A stretch of 64,000 nt of DNA from Azohydromonas aeria (GTDB lineage: Bacteria > Pseudomonadota > Gammaproteobacteria > Burkholderiales > Burkholderiaceae_C): assembly GCF_009760915.1 (NCBI RefSeq), contig NZ_VIDQ01000019.1, positions 41,310 through 105,309 of the forward strand, in the 5' to 3' direction. Below the pieces are notes generated by a model. It was not told where the DNA came from, did no database searches, and saw only the letters and a program-made list of their open reading frames with translations. The first letter of the stretch is position 1. Every line of letters begins with the position of its first letter. The translations under genes were made by a program, and so were the position numbers. Below are positions 19,025 to 29,823 of the stretch, piece by piece.

Positions 19025-19064
19025 CCGCGCCCTCCCGGCGTCGTCCGGGAGGGCGCGGTTGCTT
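19025..19064 (+). terminator. Strong intrinsic terminator after the DUF3149 gene
   Basis: A 14-base perfect stem (CCGCGCCCTCCCGG at 19,025-19,038 and its complement at 19,045-19,058) with a six-base loop, then TTGCTT. It sits between convergent genes and could also end terC transcription from the other side. Confidence 0.85.
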
Positions 19065-19110
19065 CGGCTTCAGCACCGCGCGGCGGCACCCCTGGCGGCC
19101 GCCGCGGCCG

Positions 19111-20142
19111 TCACGGCTGGCGCGCCGGCTCGGCCGATCGGGCCAGGCGCTCGTCCGACTCGTCGTCCGCCGCCGTGGTCGCCTGCTCGCGCGTCTTCCA
19201 CAGCGACACCAGCACGCCGCCGGCGATGAGCGCGCCCGTCACCGACAGGCTGATCACGGGCGGGATCTTGCCGATGATGTTGACCAGGAAGATCTTGCTG
19301 CCGATGAACACCAGCACCAGCGCCAGCGCGTACTTCAGGTAGGCGAAGCGGTGGATCATCGCCGCCAGCGCGAAGTACAGCGCGCGCAGGCCCAGGATCG
19401 CGAAGATGTTGCTGGTGTAGACGATGAAGGGGTCGGTGGTGATGGCGAAGATCGCCGGCACCGAGTCCACCGCGAACACCAGGTCGGCGAACTCGACCAT
19501 GCACAGCGCCAGGAACAGCGGCGTGGCCCACAGCACCGGCTGGCCGCTCACCGGGTGCGGGCGGCGCACGAAGAAGTCGTGGCCGTGCAGCTCGTTCGTC
19601 ACGCGCATGCGGCGGCGCAGGAACTTGAGCAGCGGGTTGCCCGCCAGGTCCATCGGCTGGGAGGCGCTCATCCACAGCATCTTGATGCCGGTGAGCACCA
19701 GGAAGGCGCCGAACAGGTACAGCACCCAGCTGAACTGCGTCACCAGCGCCGCGCCCAGACCGATCATGAGCGCGCGCAGCACGATCACGCCCAGGATGCC
19801 CCAGAACAGCACGCGGTGCTGGTACTTACGCGGCACGGCGAAGAAGCCGAAGATCAGCGCGATCACGAAGACGTTGTCCATCGACAGCGACTTCTCGATC
19901 AGGTAGCCGGTGAAGTACTCCGTGCCGGACTGCGCGCCGAGCTGGTGCCAGATCCAGGCGCCGAAGATCAGGGCCACCCCGATGTAGCCGGCCGACAGCC
20001 ACAGGCTCTCGCGCACGTCGATCTCGCGGTCGTCACGGTGCAGCACGCCCAGGTCCAGCGCCAGCAGCAGCACCACGATGGTCAGGAAGCTCAGCCACAG
20101 CCACAGCGGCTGGGTCAGGAACGGGGTGTGAAGGAATTCCAT
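19111..20142 (-). CDS. terC: TerC/Alx family integral membrane protein
   Basis: 343 residues with about nine hydrophobic helices. Conserved acidic residues in membrane segments are present: LLALDLGVL, EKSLSMDNVFVIALIFGFF and VEFADLVFAVDSVPAIFAIT. These are the TerC/Alx hallmarks; family members export manganese or contribute to tellurite and metal-stress tolerance. The C-terminal tail is polar and arginine/aspartate-rich. I looked for the yybP-ykoY manganese riboswitch upstream and did not see it. A TerB-like gene lies 106 bases upstream on the same strand. Confidence 0.92.
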   Translation of the reverse strand: MEFLHTPFLTQPLWLWLSFLTIVVLLLALDLGVLHRDDREIDVRESLWLSAGYIGVALIFGAWIWHQLGAQSGTEYFTGYLIEKSLSMDNVFVIALIFGFFAVPRKYQHRVLFWGILGVIVLRALMIGLGAALVTQFSWVLYLFGAFLVLTGIKMLWMSASQPMDLAGNPLLKFLRRRMRVTNELHGHDFFVRRPHPVSGQPVLWATPLFLALCMVEFADLVFAVDSVPAIFAITTDPFIVYTSNIFAILGLRALYFALAAMIHRFAYLKYALALVLVFIGSKIFLVNIIGKIPPVISLSVTGALIAGGVLVSLWKTREQATTAADDESDERLARSAEPARQP

Positions 20143-20248
20143 TCAGGGTTTCCAGGGGCAGGTATCGGGAAGTGTTGAAGGGGGTGGCGAAGGCGCTGTC
20201 CGCGCCGCCCGGGCCAGTGCACCGGGCGGTGCGGGCTTCAGCAGTGAG

Positions 20249-20683
20249 TCAGGCCGCGGCGCGCGGCGCTTCGACCCAGTCAGGGCGCGGCAGCACGTGG
20301 GGCAGGTTCCACCAGGCGGCGACCGTGGCCAGCAGCACGGCCTCGCCCTCGGCGACGTGGCTGTCGGCCTCGGCCAGCTGCTCGCAGCACTGCAGCACGC
20401 GCTGCTGCAGCACGGGGTCACTGACCTCGTCGAGCAGGCCGGTCAGCGTCGCCTGGCTGACGCGGCAGACCTCGTCCCAGGTCATCCAGGGCGAGGACTG
20501 CAGATCCTCGCAGCAGTCGTACAGCACCTCCATCAGCTCCGAGGGCAGCAGCCCGAGCTGTGCCGCCATCTGCTGCTGCTCCATCGCCATGAACTCGTCG
20601 TGGGAGAGGTTCCCGTCGGCCAGCATGGTCAGCGCCACGATGCGGGCGGCGGCCTGGGGGCTGTTGTGCGGGTAGCTGCGCAT
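20249..20683 (-). CDS. TerB-like helical protein
   Basis: 144 residues, soluble, mostly helical and acidic. The pattern AARIVALTMLADGNLSHDEF followed by a second acidic repeat (EADSHVAEGEAVLLATVAAWW) resembles the TerB superfamily, in which paired helical repeats carry conserved Asp/Glu. AAGGAG lies 8 bases before the ATG at 20,683. The terC neighbour on the same strand supports the assignment, but the sequence match is loose, so the family call is tentative. Confidence 0.6.
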   Translation of the reverse strand: MRSYPHNSPQAAARIVALTMLADGNLSHDEFMAMEQQQMAAQLGLLPSELMEVLYDCCEDLQSSPWMTWDEVCRVSQATLTGLLDEVSDPVLQQRVLQCCEQLAEADSHVAEGEAVLLATVAAWWNLPHVLPRPDWVEAPRAAA

Positions 20684-20827
20684 GAAGAACGCTCCTTGCG
20701 TGAAGACTGGTTGCCGTGGACCGGGTGCCCGCCGCGATGGCGGGCACGGGGTGCAAGGTAGGCGGCGGGAACCTTCCATAAAAGCAGCCGATCACAGAGC
20801 CACCTTCCACAAAAACCTGAGGAACCC

Positions 20828-21727
20828 ATGGCTCCGGACTTCAGCTACCGGCACTTGCACTATTTCTGGGTCGTGGCGCAGGAGGGCGGCATGGCGCGCG
20901 CGGCGGCGCGGCTGGGCGTGGCGGTGCAGACCGTCAGCGCCCAGGTGCGCGAGCTCGAGCGCGCGCTCGGCCACACGCTGCTGCGCCCGCAGGGCCGCGG
21001 ACTGGCGCTGACCGAGGCCGGACAGGCCGCGCTGCGCCAGGCCGAGCAGATCTTCGCGCTGGGCGCGCAGTTGCCCGCGCTGGTGCGCGAGGCCGCCGGC
21101 ACGCCCTCGGTGCGGCTGCACGTGGGCCTGTGCGACGGGCTGCCCAAGCTGGTCGTGCACCACCTGCTGCAGCCGGCGCTGGCGCAGCCCGACCTGCGGC
21201 TGCTGTGCCACGACGGCGAGTTCGATGAGCTCCTGGCGGCGCTGGCGCTGCACCGGCTCGACCTGGTGCTGGCCGACCACCCCGCCCCGCCGCACCCGGG
21301 GCTGCGCATCCACGGCCAGGCCGTGGGCCGCTCCACCATCGCCTGGTACGCCGCGCCGGTGCTGCAGGCCGCGGCGCGCGAGGACTTCCCGCGCTCGCTG
21401 GCGCGGCTGCCGGTGCTGCTGCCCACGGGACATTCGGCCATGCGCGGCGCGCTGGAGCGCTGGTTCGAGCGCGAGGGTCTCCAGCCGCGCATTGCCGGCG
21501 AGTTCGAGGACAGCGCGCTGCTCAAGACCTTCGGCGCCGGCGGCCTGGGCGTGTTCCCGGCCGTGGAGATGGTGGACGAGGAGTTGCGCCGCCACTACGA
21601 CGTGGCCCGCGTGGGCCGCTGCGAAGGCGCCGAGCAGTGCTACTTCGCCTTTCGCACCGAGCGCAAGGTGCAGCACCCGCTGGTGCAGCGCGTGCTGGAC
21701 GCGGCCGATGCCGCAAGGCAGCAGTGA
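20828..21727 (+). CDS. LysR family transcriptional regulator (NhaR-like)
   Basis: 299 residues. The N-terminal winged helix-turn-helix (about 5-65: YRHLHYFWVVAQEGGMARAA, then VSAQVRELERALG) is followed by a LysR-type effector domain. The opening HLHYFW and the overall pattern are closest to the NhaR subgroup, whose E. coli member activates a Na+/H+ antiporter gene under sodium stress. No antiporter is adjacent here. It diverges from the TerB-like gene and terC, which are the natural candidates for its targets; that is inference from position only. Confidence 0.85.
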   Translation: MAPDFSYRHLHYFWVVAQEGGMARAAARLGVAVQTVSAQVRELERALGHTLLRPQGRGLALTEAGQAALRQAEQIFALGAQLPALVREAAGTPSVRLHVGLCDGLPKLVVHHLLQPALAQPDLRLLCHDGEFDELLAALALHRLDLVLADHPAPPHPGLRIHGQAVGRSTIAWYAAPVLQAAAREDFPRSLARLPVLLPTGHSAMRGALERWFEREGLQPRIAGEFEDSALLKTFGAGGLGVFPAVEMVDEELRRHYDVARVGRCEGAEQCYFAFRTERKVQHPLVQRVLDAADAARQQ

Positions 21728-21856
21728 CCTATTGCGCAGGAAGGGGCTTTGCGTGCGGCGGGGGTGAATTCGTACCGCGGCGGGGCGCGGCGCATCTCCT
21801 AGAGTGTGGGTCCGTCGCCGCGCTGGATCGACTTTCGCGCCGCCCGTCAACAGAAC

Positions 21857-22282
21857 ATGACCCAAGAAAAGAACCCTTCCGCAGCCCCATCTCTCGGCCT
21901 CCTGGCACGGCTGCCGTGGTGGGTTGGCGTGCTGCTGGCAGCGGCGGCTTTCCTGTCGCTGCACCAGGCGGCCGGCGTCGGCCAGGTGCTGGTGCCGCTG
22001 CTGTGCCTGGTGCTGGCCGCCGGCTCGGCCTGGCAGCGCCGGCTGGCGGCGCGGGAGTTGACGCTGTCCAGGAACCCCGAGGCCGACGGCCTGGACACCG
22101 TGGACGCCGCCGACCCGCTGCACGCACCCGTGCAACCCGACTTCGAGGACACCGTGCCGCCCTGCCCGCTGTGCCACGGCGCCATGGTGCGGCGCGCGGC
22201 GCGCGGCGGGCCGGACGCGGGGCGGGTTTATTGGGGGTGCATGAATGCGCCGGCTTGCGGGGGCAGGCTGGACGTGGAGTGA
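21857..22282 (+). CDS. Membrane protein with C-terminal topoisomerase-type zinc ribbon
   Basis: 141 residues from the ATG at 21,857. Two hydrophobic helices (about 17-60) are followed by an acidic linker and a four-cysteine C-terminal domain: CPLCHGAMVRR, then WGCMNAPACGG. This spacing matches the zf-C4 zinc finger found at the end of bacterial topoisomerase I and in membrane-bound nuclease-like proteins. Here the nuclease domain is absent and only the membrane segments and the finger remain. The function is unknown. An upstream ATG at 21,806 would put a polar extension in front. Confidence 0.65.
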   Translation: MTQEKNPSAAPSLGLLARLPWWVGVLLAAAAFLSLHQAAGVGQVLVPLLCLVLAAGSAWQRRLAARELTLSRNPEADGLDTVDAADPLHAPVQPDFEDTVPPCPLCHGAMVRRAARGGPDAGRVYWGCMNAPACGGRLDVE

Positions 22283-22449
22283 AGAGTTCCCGGCGTTGAT
22301 CCAACGCCCTTGCGCCGGCCAAACAGGCCCGTTGCCCCCCGCATCACCCGTTTCCCCGCCCCTTCGCGGCGCACCCTCCTTCGCCGCAGCCTGTCGGCTG
22401 TGCAGAAGCAGGTCATGCGAGCCGGGCCATCGATCGCGCCGCGGCGCCG

Positions 22450-22857
22450 GGAGCCTTCCCTCAGGGGCGGCGCTTCTTCTCCTCTCGTCGCTGCTGGTCG
22501 CCGGCGCCCATGCCGGCGCCGCAGCGTGATGCAGGCGCTGCACGCGCCCGGCTTCGGCGACAGCAGCGCCCGCAGCATCAAAGAGCTGGGTCAGGTCGGC
22601 CTGCAGGGCTCCGACCGCGACGGCGCGGGAAGCCTTCGGCTACTCGAATCGGGCCGCGGCTTCGCCGACGTGCAGGACATCAACGAGCGCGACTGGATCG
22701 TGGGCACCGGGGACACGCCGAACACCGGCGGCCCCGCCGCCTGCCTGGCCGTGCCGGTACCCGAGCCCGGCGCCATGGCGCCGTGGCTGGCCAAGCTGAG
22801 GCTGGGGCTGGTGGGCGCTGCGGCCCGGGCCCAGCCCGGGGCGGCGCGCCGGCCTGA
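22450..22857 (+). pseudogene. Decayed HAF/PEP-CTERM protein gene
   Basis: Three pieces of one exported protein lie in shifted frames. One frame reads GAALLLLSSLLVAGAHAGAAA and then stops at 22,529, looking like a signal peptide with an A-H-A cleavage site. A second frame (from about 22,529) reads KELGQVGLQG, DINERDWIVGTG and VPVPEPGAMAPWLAKLRLGL, a HAF unit and a damaged PEP-CTERM tail whose hydrophobic stretch is interrupted by charged residues. A plausible stop at 22,855 is in another frame again. It resembles the intact gene at 16,154-17,233 and is much shorter, so an internal deletion plus frameshifts is the simplest reading. Together with flanks it fills the 597-base gap before glmS. Confidence 0.7.
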
Positions 22858-22879
22858 GGGTGGCCGGCGCCGCGGCGGA

Positions 22880-24709
<1,830 letters not shown>

Positions 24710-24782
24710 GTTGAAACTCCCTCGATGTTCGGTGGACGGCATGGTACGCCGGGCACAGCGCAAGGTGCTTGCATATTTCGCC

Positions 24783-24852
24783 AATTATTGGTAGATAATT
24801 TCAAGAACTAAAAATGACGCCAATTTATTTCATTTTCTGGCTTGAAATGAAA
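24783..24852. promoter_or_regulatory. AT-rich divergent control region with two inverted repeats
   Basis: The gap between glmS and the Lrp-type gene is strikingly AT-rich for this genome. It contains AATTAT-N6-ATAATT (24,783-24,800) and TTTCATTT-N9-AAATGAAA (24,828-24,852), both with perfect arms; the second ends 2 bases before the regulator's start codon. Position and symmetry suggest operators, most simply for autoregulation by the Lrp/AsnC protein. Confidence 0.55.
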
Positions 24853-24854
24853 GA

Positions 24855-25334
24855 ATGCTCTCAATGATCGACCTGGACGATACCGACTTGAAACTGCTCG
24901 ACCTGCTGCAGCAGGACGCTGCGCGCTCGAACCAGGCGCTGGCCGAGGCCGCCGGCATCTCGCCGGCGACCGCGCTGCGCCGGGTGCGGCGCCTGGTGGA
25001 GGCCGGCGCCATCGAGCGCGTGGTGGCGCTGGTGGCACCCGCGCTGCGCCCGGACAGCCTCACCGCCATCGTCGAGATCACGCTCGACCGCCAGGACGAG
25101 GCCAGCCGCGGCGCCTTCGAAGCGCGCGTGGCCGCCGACGCCGCGGTGCAGCAGTGCTGGCGCCTGGCCTCGGGGCCGGACTTCGTGCTGGTGCTGTGGG
25201 TGCCGGGCATGAGCGCCTACCAGGCGCTGGCGCAGCGCCTGTTCACGCAGGACGCCAACGTGCGCAACGTGCGCGCGTACTTCAGCGCCCGGCGCGCGAA
25301 GTTCGAGCCGCGGCTTGATTTGGGCTCGTCATAG
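24855..25334 (+). CDS. Lrp/AsnC family transcriptional regulator
   Basis: 159 residues (157 if the ATG... at 24,864 is used). N-terminal helix-turn-helix: DLDDTDLKLLDLLQQDAARS, then LAEAAGISPATALRRVRRL. The C-terminal ligand-binding (RAM) domain has CWRLASGPDFVLVLWVPGM, the usual G-x-x-D-(F/Y) turn. These regulators sense amino acids and commonly repress their own gene. The divergent partner is glmS; a direct role in glmS control is possible but unproven. Confidence 0.9.
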   Translation: MLSMIDLDDTDLKLLDLLQQDAARSNQALAEAAGISPATALRRVRRLVEAGAIERVVALVAPALRPDSLTAIVEITLDRQDEASRGAFEARVAADAAVQQCWRLASGPDFVLVLWVPGMSAYQALAQRLFTQDANVRNVRAYFSARRAKFEPRLDLGSS

Positions 25335-25460
25335 GCAGCCCATGCCGGGAGACGGGCAGGCTGCCAGCCAGGGCATCGTCATGCCCGCGAAAGCGCACTG
25401 CGGTCCGGGAACGATTCAACTTCTGGCATCCCGTCAGCCACGACGCTTCGCACCCCGATC

Positions 25461-25586
25461 CGTCATTCCGGCGAAAGCCGGAATCCACGCGCACCGTAGC
25501 CGTGGAACGGCTGACGTCGGCACGTGCCGGCGCCGGCCATCGAGGCACCCCGGCATTCGTGGATTCCGGCTTTCGCCGGAATGACG
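25461..25586. repeat. 126-bp element with perfect 28-base terminal inverted repeats (copy 1)
   Basis: The left arm (25,461-25,488) begins CGTCATTCCGGCGAAAGCCG, and the right arm (25,559-25,586) is its exact reverse complement. Each arm is itself palindromic (ATTCCGGC...GCCGGAAT). The 70-base interior is about 71% identical by hand count (50 of 70) to the reverse complement of the interior of the copy at 49,345-49,470, which has the same total length. A related sequence also flanks this copy at 25,377-25,410. No coding capacity. It fills the gap between the Lrp-type gene and the methyltransferase gene. Confidence 0.9.
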
Positions 25587-25671
25587 AAGTAGGTGCGGGA
25601 TGCCCGTGCTGACGGGATACGAAGTTCTGTCTCCGGCCCGCATCCCTTTCGGGCGACACGGCCCTCAGCCC

Positions 25672-26853
25672 TTACCTTTTCAAGATCGCCAGCCCCTTGA
25701 GGTACTCCCCTTCCGGGTAGGCCAGCGTGGTGGGGTGGTCGCAGGCGGCTTCCAGCCGCGCCAGCAGGCAGCCGTCCACGCCGGCATCGGTGCCGGCGCC
25801 GGCCACGATCTTGTGGAACAGGTCCGCGCTCACGCCGCCGGAGCAGGAGAAGGTCAGCAGCAGCCCGCCCGGGGCCAGCAGCATCAGCGCCAGGCGGTTG
25901 ATGTCCTTGTAGGCACGCGCGGCGCGCTCGGCATGTGCGGCGGTCGGCGCGAACTTGGGCGGGTCCAGCACGATGGCGTCGAAGCGCTCGCCGCGCTGCA
26001 GGCAGCCGCGCAGGTGCTGGTTGACGTCAGCATCCACGAACTCGGCGCGGCTCTCGTCGAAGCCGTTGAGCGCCACGTGCGCGCGGGCGCGCGCCAGCGC
26101 GGGTGCGGAGGAGTCCACGCTGACCACCTGCTGCGCGCCGCCGGCCAGCGCCGCCACGCTGAAGCCGCCGGTGTAGCTGTAGCAGTTGAGTACGCGCTGC
26201 GCGCCCAGCCGCTCGACCCACTGCGCGAAGAGCCGGCGGTTGTCGCGCTGGTCCAGGTAGTAGCCGGTCTTGTGCCCTTCCGCCACGTCCAGCGTCAGCC
26301 GCCAGCCGTGCTCGCGGATGGTAACTTCCGTGGCCCCTTCCCCGCGCAGCCAGCCGGTGGCGGGCTCCAGCCCTTCGAGGCCGCGCACGCCCACGTCGGA
26401 GCGCTCGTACAGGCGCGTGAGACCCGTGGCCTGCAGCAGCGCGTCGGCGATGACGGGCTTCCAGCGCTCCACGCCGGTGGCCAGGAACTGCGCGCTGAGC
26501 ACGTCGGCGTAGCGGTCCACGACCAGCCCGGGCAGGCCGTCGGCCTCGCCGTGCACCAAGCGCACGCCGTCGCTGTCGATGGGCAGCCGGCCGCGAAGCT
26601 GCACGGCCTGCTGCACGCGGCGCTGGAAGAAGGCGGCGTCGATGCGCTCGGCCTCGTCGAAGCTCCAGGCGCGCACGCGGATGGAAGAGCTCGGGCTGTA
26701 GGCGCCCCAGGCCAGGAAGCGGCCGTCGGGGCCTTCCACGCGCACGGTCTCGCCGGGGTCGGCCTTGCCCTTGGCGATGGAGCCCTCGAACACCCAGGGA
26801 TGCCTGCGCAGCAGCGAGCGCTCCTTGCCCTCGCGGATTCGGATCGATTTCAT
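25672..26853 (-). CDS. rlmI: Class I SAM-dependent rRNA methyltransferase, RlmI type
   Basis: 393 residues. An N-terminal PUA-like domain (KSIRIREGKERSLLRRHPWVFEG) is followed by the central EGHKTGYYLDQRDNR segment and a Rossmann methyltransferase domain: VLNCYSYTGGFSVAA (SAM-binding), VDSSAPAL, then IVLDPPKF, with a late cysteine in LLTFSCSGG. This matches RlmI/RlmK-like enzymes that methylate a cytosine (m5C1962 in E. coli) of 23S rRNA; the exact target here is inferred. A GTG/ATG choice upstream was rejected in favour of MKSIRI at 26,853. It is adjacent to, but not coupled with, xerC. Confidence 0.9.
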   Translation of the reverse strand: MKSIRIREGKERSLLRRHPWVFEGSIAKGKADPGETVRVEGPDGRFLAWGAYSPSSSIRVRAWSFDEAERIDAAFFQRRVQQAVQLRGRLPIDSDGVRLVHGEADGLPGLVVDRYADVLSAQFLATGVERWKPVIADALLQATGLTRLYERSDVGVRGLEGLEPATGWLRGEGATEVTIREHGWRLTLDVAEGHKTGYYLDQRDNRRLFAQWVERLGAQRVLNCYSYTGGFSVAALAGGAQQVVSVDSSAPALARARAHVALNGFDESRAEFVDADVNQHLRGCLQRGERFDAIVLDPPKFAPTAAHAERAARAYKDINRLALMLLAPGGLLLTFSCSGGVSADLFHKIVAGAGTDAGVDGCLLARLEAACDHPTTLAYPEGEYLKGLAILKR

Positions 26854-26922
26854 GGGGCCGGATTGTCCATGCCGGCACCGCGCCACCCCGGTGTCACGGG
26901 ACTTGCACGGCCGTGAAGCCCG

Positions 26923-27906
26923 TCACTCCTTCTTCTTCGCGCGCGGATGCGCCGCGTCGTACACCTTGGCCAGGTGCTGGAAGTCCAGGCGCGTGTAGAT
27001 CTGGGTGGTGGAGATGCTGGCGTGGCCGAGCAGCTCCTGCACCGCGCGCAGGTCGCCGCTGGACTGCAGCAGGTGCGAGGCGTAGCTGTGGCGCAGCATG
27101 TGCGGATGCACGTTCGTGGGCAGCCCGGCCTGCAGCGCCTGGCGGCGCAGCCGCGAGCGCAGCTGTGAGTCGGTCAGGCGTGTCCCACGCCGGCTCACGA
27201 ACAGCGCGCGCTCGCCGGGCGCGGCCAGCAGCGCGCGCTGCGCCAGCCAGCGCCGCAGCGCCGCCAGCGCCGCGCTGCCCACCGGGCCGCTGCGGCGCTT
27301 GGAGCCCTTGCCCAGCACGTGCACGGTGGCGTCTGCCAGGTCCACCCAGCCCGCGGCGCCCTCGCCGGGCCCGACGTCCAGCCCGATGAGCTCGCCCACG
27401 CGCAGCCCGCAGCCGTAGAGCAGCTCGACGATGCAGTGGTCGCGCGCGGCCAGCGCCGGGTCGGCCTCCGTGGGCTCGTGCTCGGCCAGCGCCACGGCCT
27501 GCTCCACCGACAGCGCCTTGGGCAGCGGCTTGCCGGCCTTGGGCGCGCGCAGCCCGGCCACCGGGTTCAGCGCCACGTGGCCGTTCTGGCCCCACCAGCG
27601 GTAGAGGCCGCGCCAGGCCGAGAGGATCAGCGCGATGCTGCGCGGCGCCAGCCCGCCGGCATGCAGCGCCGCTATCCAGCCGCGCACGTGGTGCGGCTGC
27701 GCCTGGCGCAGCACGACGCCATCGGCGCCGGAGAGCGCCACCAGGCGCTGCAGCGCGTCGCGGTACAGCGCCAGGCTGCGCGGCGCCAGGCGCCGCTCCA
27801 CCTCCAGGTGGTGCAGCCACTGCTCCAGCTCGTCGGGCAGCGCGGCGGGGGCGGTGGTGTGAGGGACGGAAGTGCCGGGTGCGGCGACCTTGGGACTGCG
27901 CGCCAT
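26923..27906 (-). CDS. xerC: Tyrosine recombinase XerC
   Basis: 327 residues. With XerD it resolves chromosome dimers at dif. The N-terminal SAM-like core-binding domain (about 25-110) precedes the catalytic domain, which carries the full set: Arg in GCGLRVGEL, Lys in GKGSKRR, HMLRHSYASHLL (His-x-x-Arg), GHASISTTQIYTRLD (His and nucleophile Tyr). The N-terminal ATG at 27,906 lies 2 bases past the DUF484 stop. The dapF-DUF484-xerC order is conserved in many proteobacteria, so this is the chromosomal housekeeping enzyme and not a mobile-element integrase. Confidence 0.95.
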   Translation of the reverse strand: MARSPKVAAPGTSVPHTTAPAALPDELEQWLHHLEVERRLAPRSLALYRDALQRLVALSGADGVVLRQAQPHHVRGWIAALHAGGLAPRSIALILSAWRGLYRWWGQNGHVALNPVAGLRAPKAGKPLPKALSVEQAVALAEHEPTEADPALAARDHCIVELLYGCGLRVGELIGLDVGPGEGAAGWVDLADATVHVLGKGSKRRSGPVGSAALAALRRWLAQRALLAAPGERALFVSRRGTRLTDSQLRSRLRRQALQAGLPTNVHPHMLRHSYASHLLQSSGDLRAVQELLGHASISTTQIYTRLDFQHLAKVYDAAHPRAKKKE

Positions 27907-27908
27907 GC

Positions 27909-28604
27909 TCAATGCGGCAGCAGCCGCGCCAGCGCCGCGGAGGCGATGTCGCCGATGCGCACCAGGAAATCGACGCCCATGTCGCTGGCAAAGCGCGTGG
28001 CGTCGGGCGAGCCCAGCATCAGCAGCCCGAAGGCGCCGGCCACGCTGTCGTGGCGCAGCGGGATACAGGCCAGCGACAGCGGCACCGTGCCGTCGTGCAG
28101 CCAGCGCGCGGCCTCGATGTCGCCGGTGTTGAGCCCGCACAGCGGCAGCGCCAGGCCGTTGGCGAAGTCGCGCGCCACGCCCGGCTCGGCCAGCACGAAG
28201 TTTTCACCCGCATAGGCCGGGTTCACGTTCCACAGGCGCAGCGCGGCCTGCGGCACCAGGAACTGGCTCTTCAGCTCTTCCACCAGCAGCGCGGGCAGCG
28301 CCAGCGGGTCGCGTGCCAGCATCACGGCGCGGGTCCAGCGGTGCAGCCGGTCGGCTATTGCCGAGTTCTCCTGGCCGTGGCGGATCATCTCGATGAGCCG
28401 CTGCTCCAGCCCCTTGATGCGCTCGCGCAGCATCTGCGCCTGGCGCTCCTGCAGCGACACCGCGCGCGCGCCGTGCGGGCTGGCCAGGCGGATATCGCCC
28501 AGCAGCTCGGCATGCCGGTCGAAGAAGCCCGGGTTGAGCGACAGGTACTGCGCGAGGTCGTCCTCGGTGATGCCGTCAATGCGGCCTTGAATGCCGCCGC
28601 TCAC
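27909..28604 (-). CDS. DUF484 family protein
   Basis: 231 residues starting at GTG, which overlaps the dapF stop as GTGA. It has [20 protein letters not shown] near the N-terminus, a helical linker (about 40-90), and a GAF-like C-terminal domain ([11 protein letters not shown] to [21 protein letters not shown]). The family is encoded between dapF and xerC in many proteobacteria, and its function is unknown. A very long upstream extension of the frame is only a shadow of dapF. Confidence 0.9.
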   Translation of the reverse strand: MSGGIQGRIDGITEDDLAQYLSLNPGFFDRHAELLGDIRLASPHGARAVSLQERQAQMLRERIKGLEQRLIEMIRHGQENSAIADRLHRWTRAVMLARDPLALPALLVEELKSQFLVPQAALRLWNVNPAYAGENFVLAEPGVARDFANGLALPLCGLNTGDIEAARWLHDGTVPLSLACIPLRHDSVAGAFGLLMLGSPDATRFASDMGVDFLVRIGDIASAALARLLPH

Positions 28605-29458
28605 AGCTCGATCTCCCCTTCGAACACCGTCTGCGCCGGCCCGGTCATGAGCACGTGCGCGTCGCCGCCGTCCCACTCGATGGTCAGCCGCCCGCCGGGC
28701 GCGTCCACGTCCACGCGGCGGTCCAGCCAGCCCAGCCGGATGCCGGCCACCACCGCCGCGCAGGCGCCGGTGCCACAGGCCAGCGTCTCGCCGGCGCCGC
28801 GCTCGTACACGCGCAGCCGGATGTGCGATCGGCTCACCACTTCCATGAAGCCGACGTTGACCTGGCGCGGGAAGCGCTCCAGCGCCTGGATCTGCGGCCC
28901 CTCGATCTCCACCGGCGCATGCCGCACGTCGTCCACGCGCCGCACCGCGTGCGGGTTGCCCATCGACACCACGGCCACCTCGATGTCGTCGCCGTCGCCC
29001 AGCGCCAGCGGCCAGAGCTGGAAGCCGTTCAATTCGCGCGGCGCGAGGCCGTCGGGCACGAAGGGGATGCGCGCGGGCTCGAACACCGGCGCGTTCATGT
29101 CCACGGTGACGCGGCCGTCGTCCTGCAGCCGCAGCTCCAGCAGCGTGGTCATCGTTTCCACGCGCACCGTGCGCTGCGCGGTGAGGCGCTGGTCGTGCAC
29201 GAAGCGCACGAAGCAGCGCGCGCCGTTGCCGCACTGCTCGACCTCCTCGCCGCTGCCGCCGTTGAAGATGCGGTAGCGGAAGTCCACGCCGGGCGTGGCG
29301 CTCCTTTCCACCACCAGGATCTGGTCGGCGCCGACGCCGAAGCGCCGGTCGCCCAGGCGGCGGTAGTGCTCGGGAGTCAGCGCCAGGGGCTGCCGCGTGG
29401 CGTCGATCACCACGAAGTCGTTGCCCGCGCCCTGCATCTTGGTGAAGCGGAGTTTCAT
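28601..29458 (-). CDS. dapF: Diaminopimelate epimerase
   Basis: 285 residues. It interconverts LL- and meso-diaminopimelate in the lysine and peptidoglycan pathway. The N-terminal [14 protein letters not shown], the first catalytic cysteine in [13 protein letters not shown] (about 78) and the second in [14 protein letters not shown] (about 225) are all intact. It heads the dapF-DUF484-xerC operon with a 4-base overlap to DUF484. Confidence 0.97.
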   Translation of the reverse strand: MKLRFTKMQGAGNDFVVIDATRQPLALTPEHYRRLGDRRFGVGADQILVVERSATPGVDFRYRIFNGGSGEEVEQCGNGARCFVRFVHDQRLTAQRTVRVETMTTLLELRLQDDGRVTVDMNAPVFEPARIPFVPDGLAPRELNGFQLWPLALGDGDDIEVAVVSMGNPHAVRRVDDVRHAPVEIEGPQIQALERFPRQVNVGFMEVVSRSHIRLRVYERGAGETLACGTGACAAVVAGIRLGWLDRRVDVDAPGGRLTIEWDGGDAHVLMTGPAQTVFEGEIEL

Positions 29459-29523
29459 GCGCGGGATTATCGGCCGGCGCCCGGGGACGGCCGGCCGATG
29501 CCGCAGTGGAAAACGCGCCGGGC

Positions 29524-29799
29524 TCAGTCCCGCCCAGCCGCGGCGATGGCGGCGAGCAGGTCGTCGTCGCTGCTGCTTTCTTCCCAGCCGCGCGGCAGCC
29601 GGATGCGCACGCTGGCCGCGCCGCCGCTGGGCGTGCAGGTGACGGGCACGGTGCCGTCGCCGGCTTCGAGCCTGTCGGCGGCGGCCTCGGTGGCGGCTTC
29701 GGACTCGGCCGCGCTGCCGCCGGCGTCGCCCAGCCCGGAGAGGGCCTGCACGCAGGTCCAGCGCGTGTTGTCGCTGTCCTGCACTTCGCGCTGCCTCAT
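29524..29799 (-). CDS. Hypothetical protein, 91 residues
   Basis: [20 protein letters not shown] at the N-terminus, then an acidic, alanine-rich middle and a short basic/Trp segment ([17 protein letters not shown]). There is no membrane segment or signal peptide and no recognised family. A weak AAGGG lies 11-15 bases upstream. It is followed in transcription order by dapF 65 bases on and preceded by another small hypothetical, so it may be part of a short operon. Confidence 0.55.
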   Translation of the reverse strand: MRQREVQDSDNTRWTCVQALSGLGDAGGSAAESEAATEAAADRLEAGDGTVPVTCTPSGGAASVRIRLPRGWEESSSDDDLLAAIAAAGRD

Positions 29800-29823
29800 G
29801 GCGTCATGGGCCCTTCTCAGTCC

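Noticed and set aside
20143..20248. yybP-ykoY manganese riboswitch upstream of terC
   Set aside because: The conserved loop sequences of that class are not present.
26923..27906. xerC as the integrase of a mobile island
   Set aside because: The dapF-DUF484-xerC order is a conserved chromosomal arrangement, and no attachment sites or cargo are seen.
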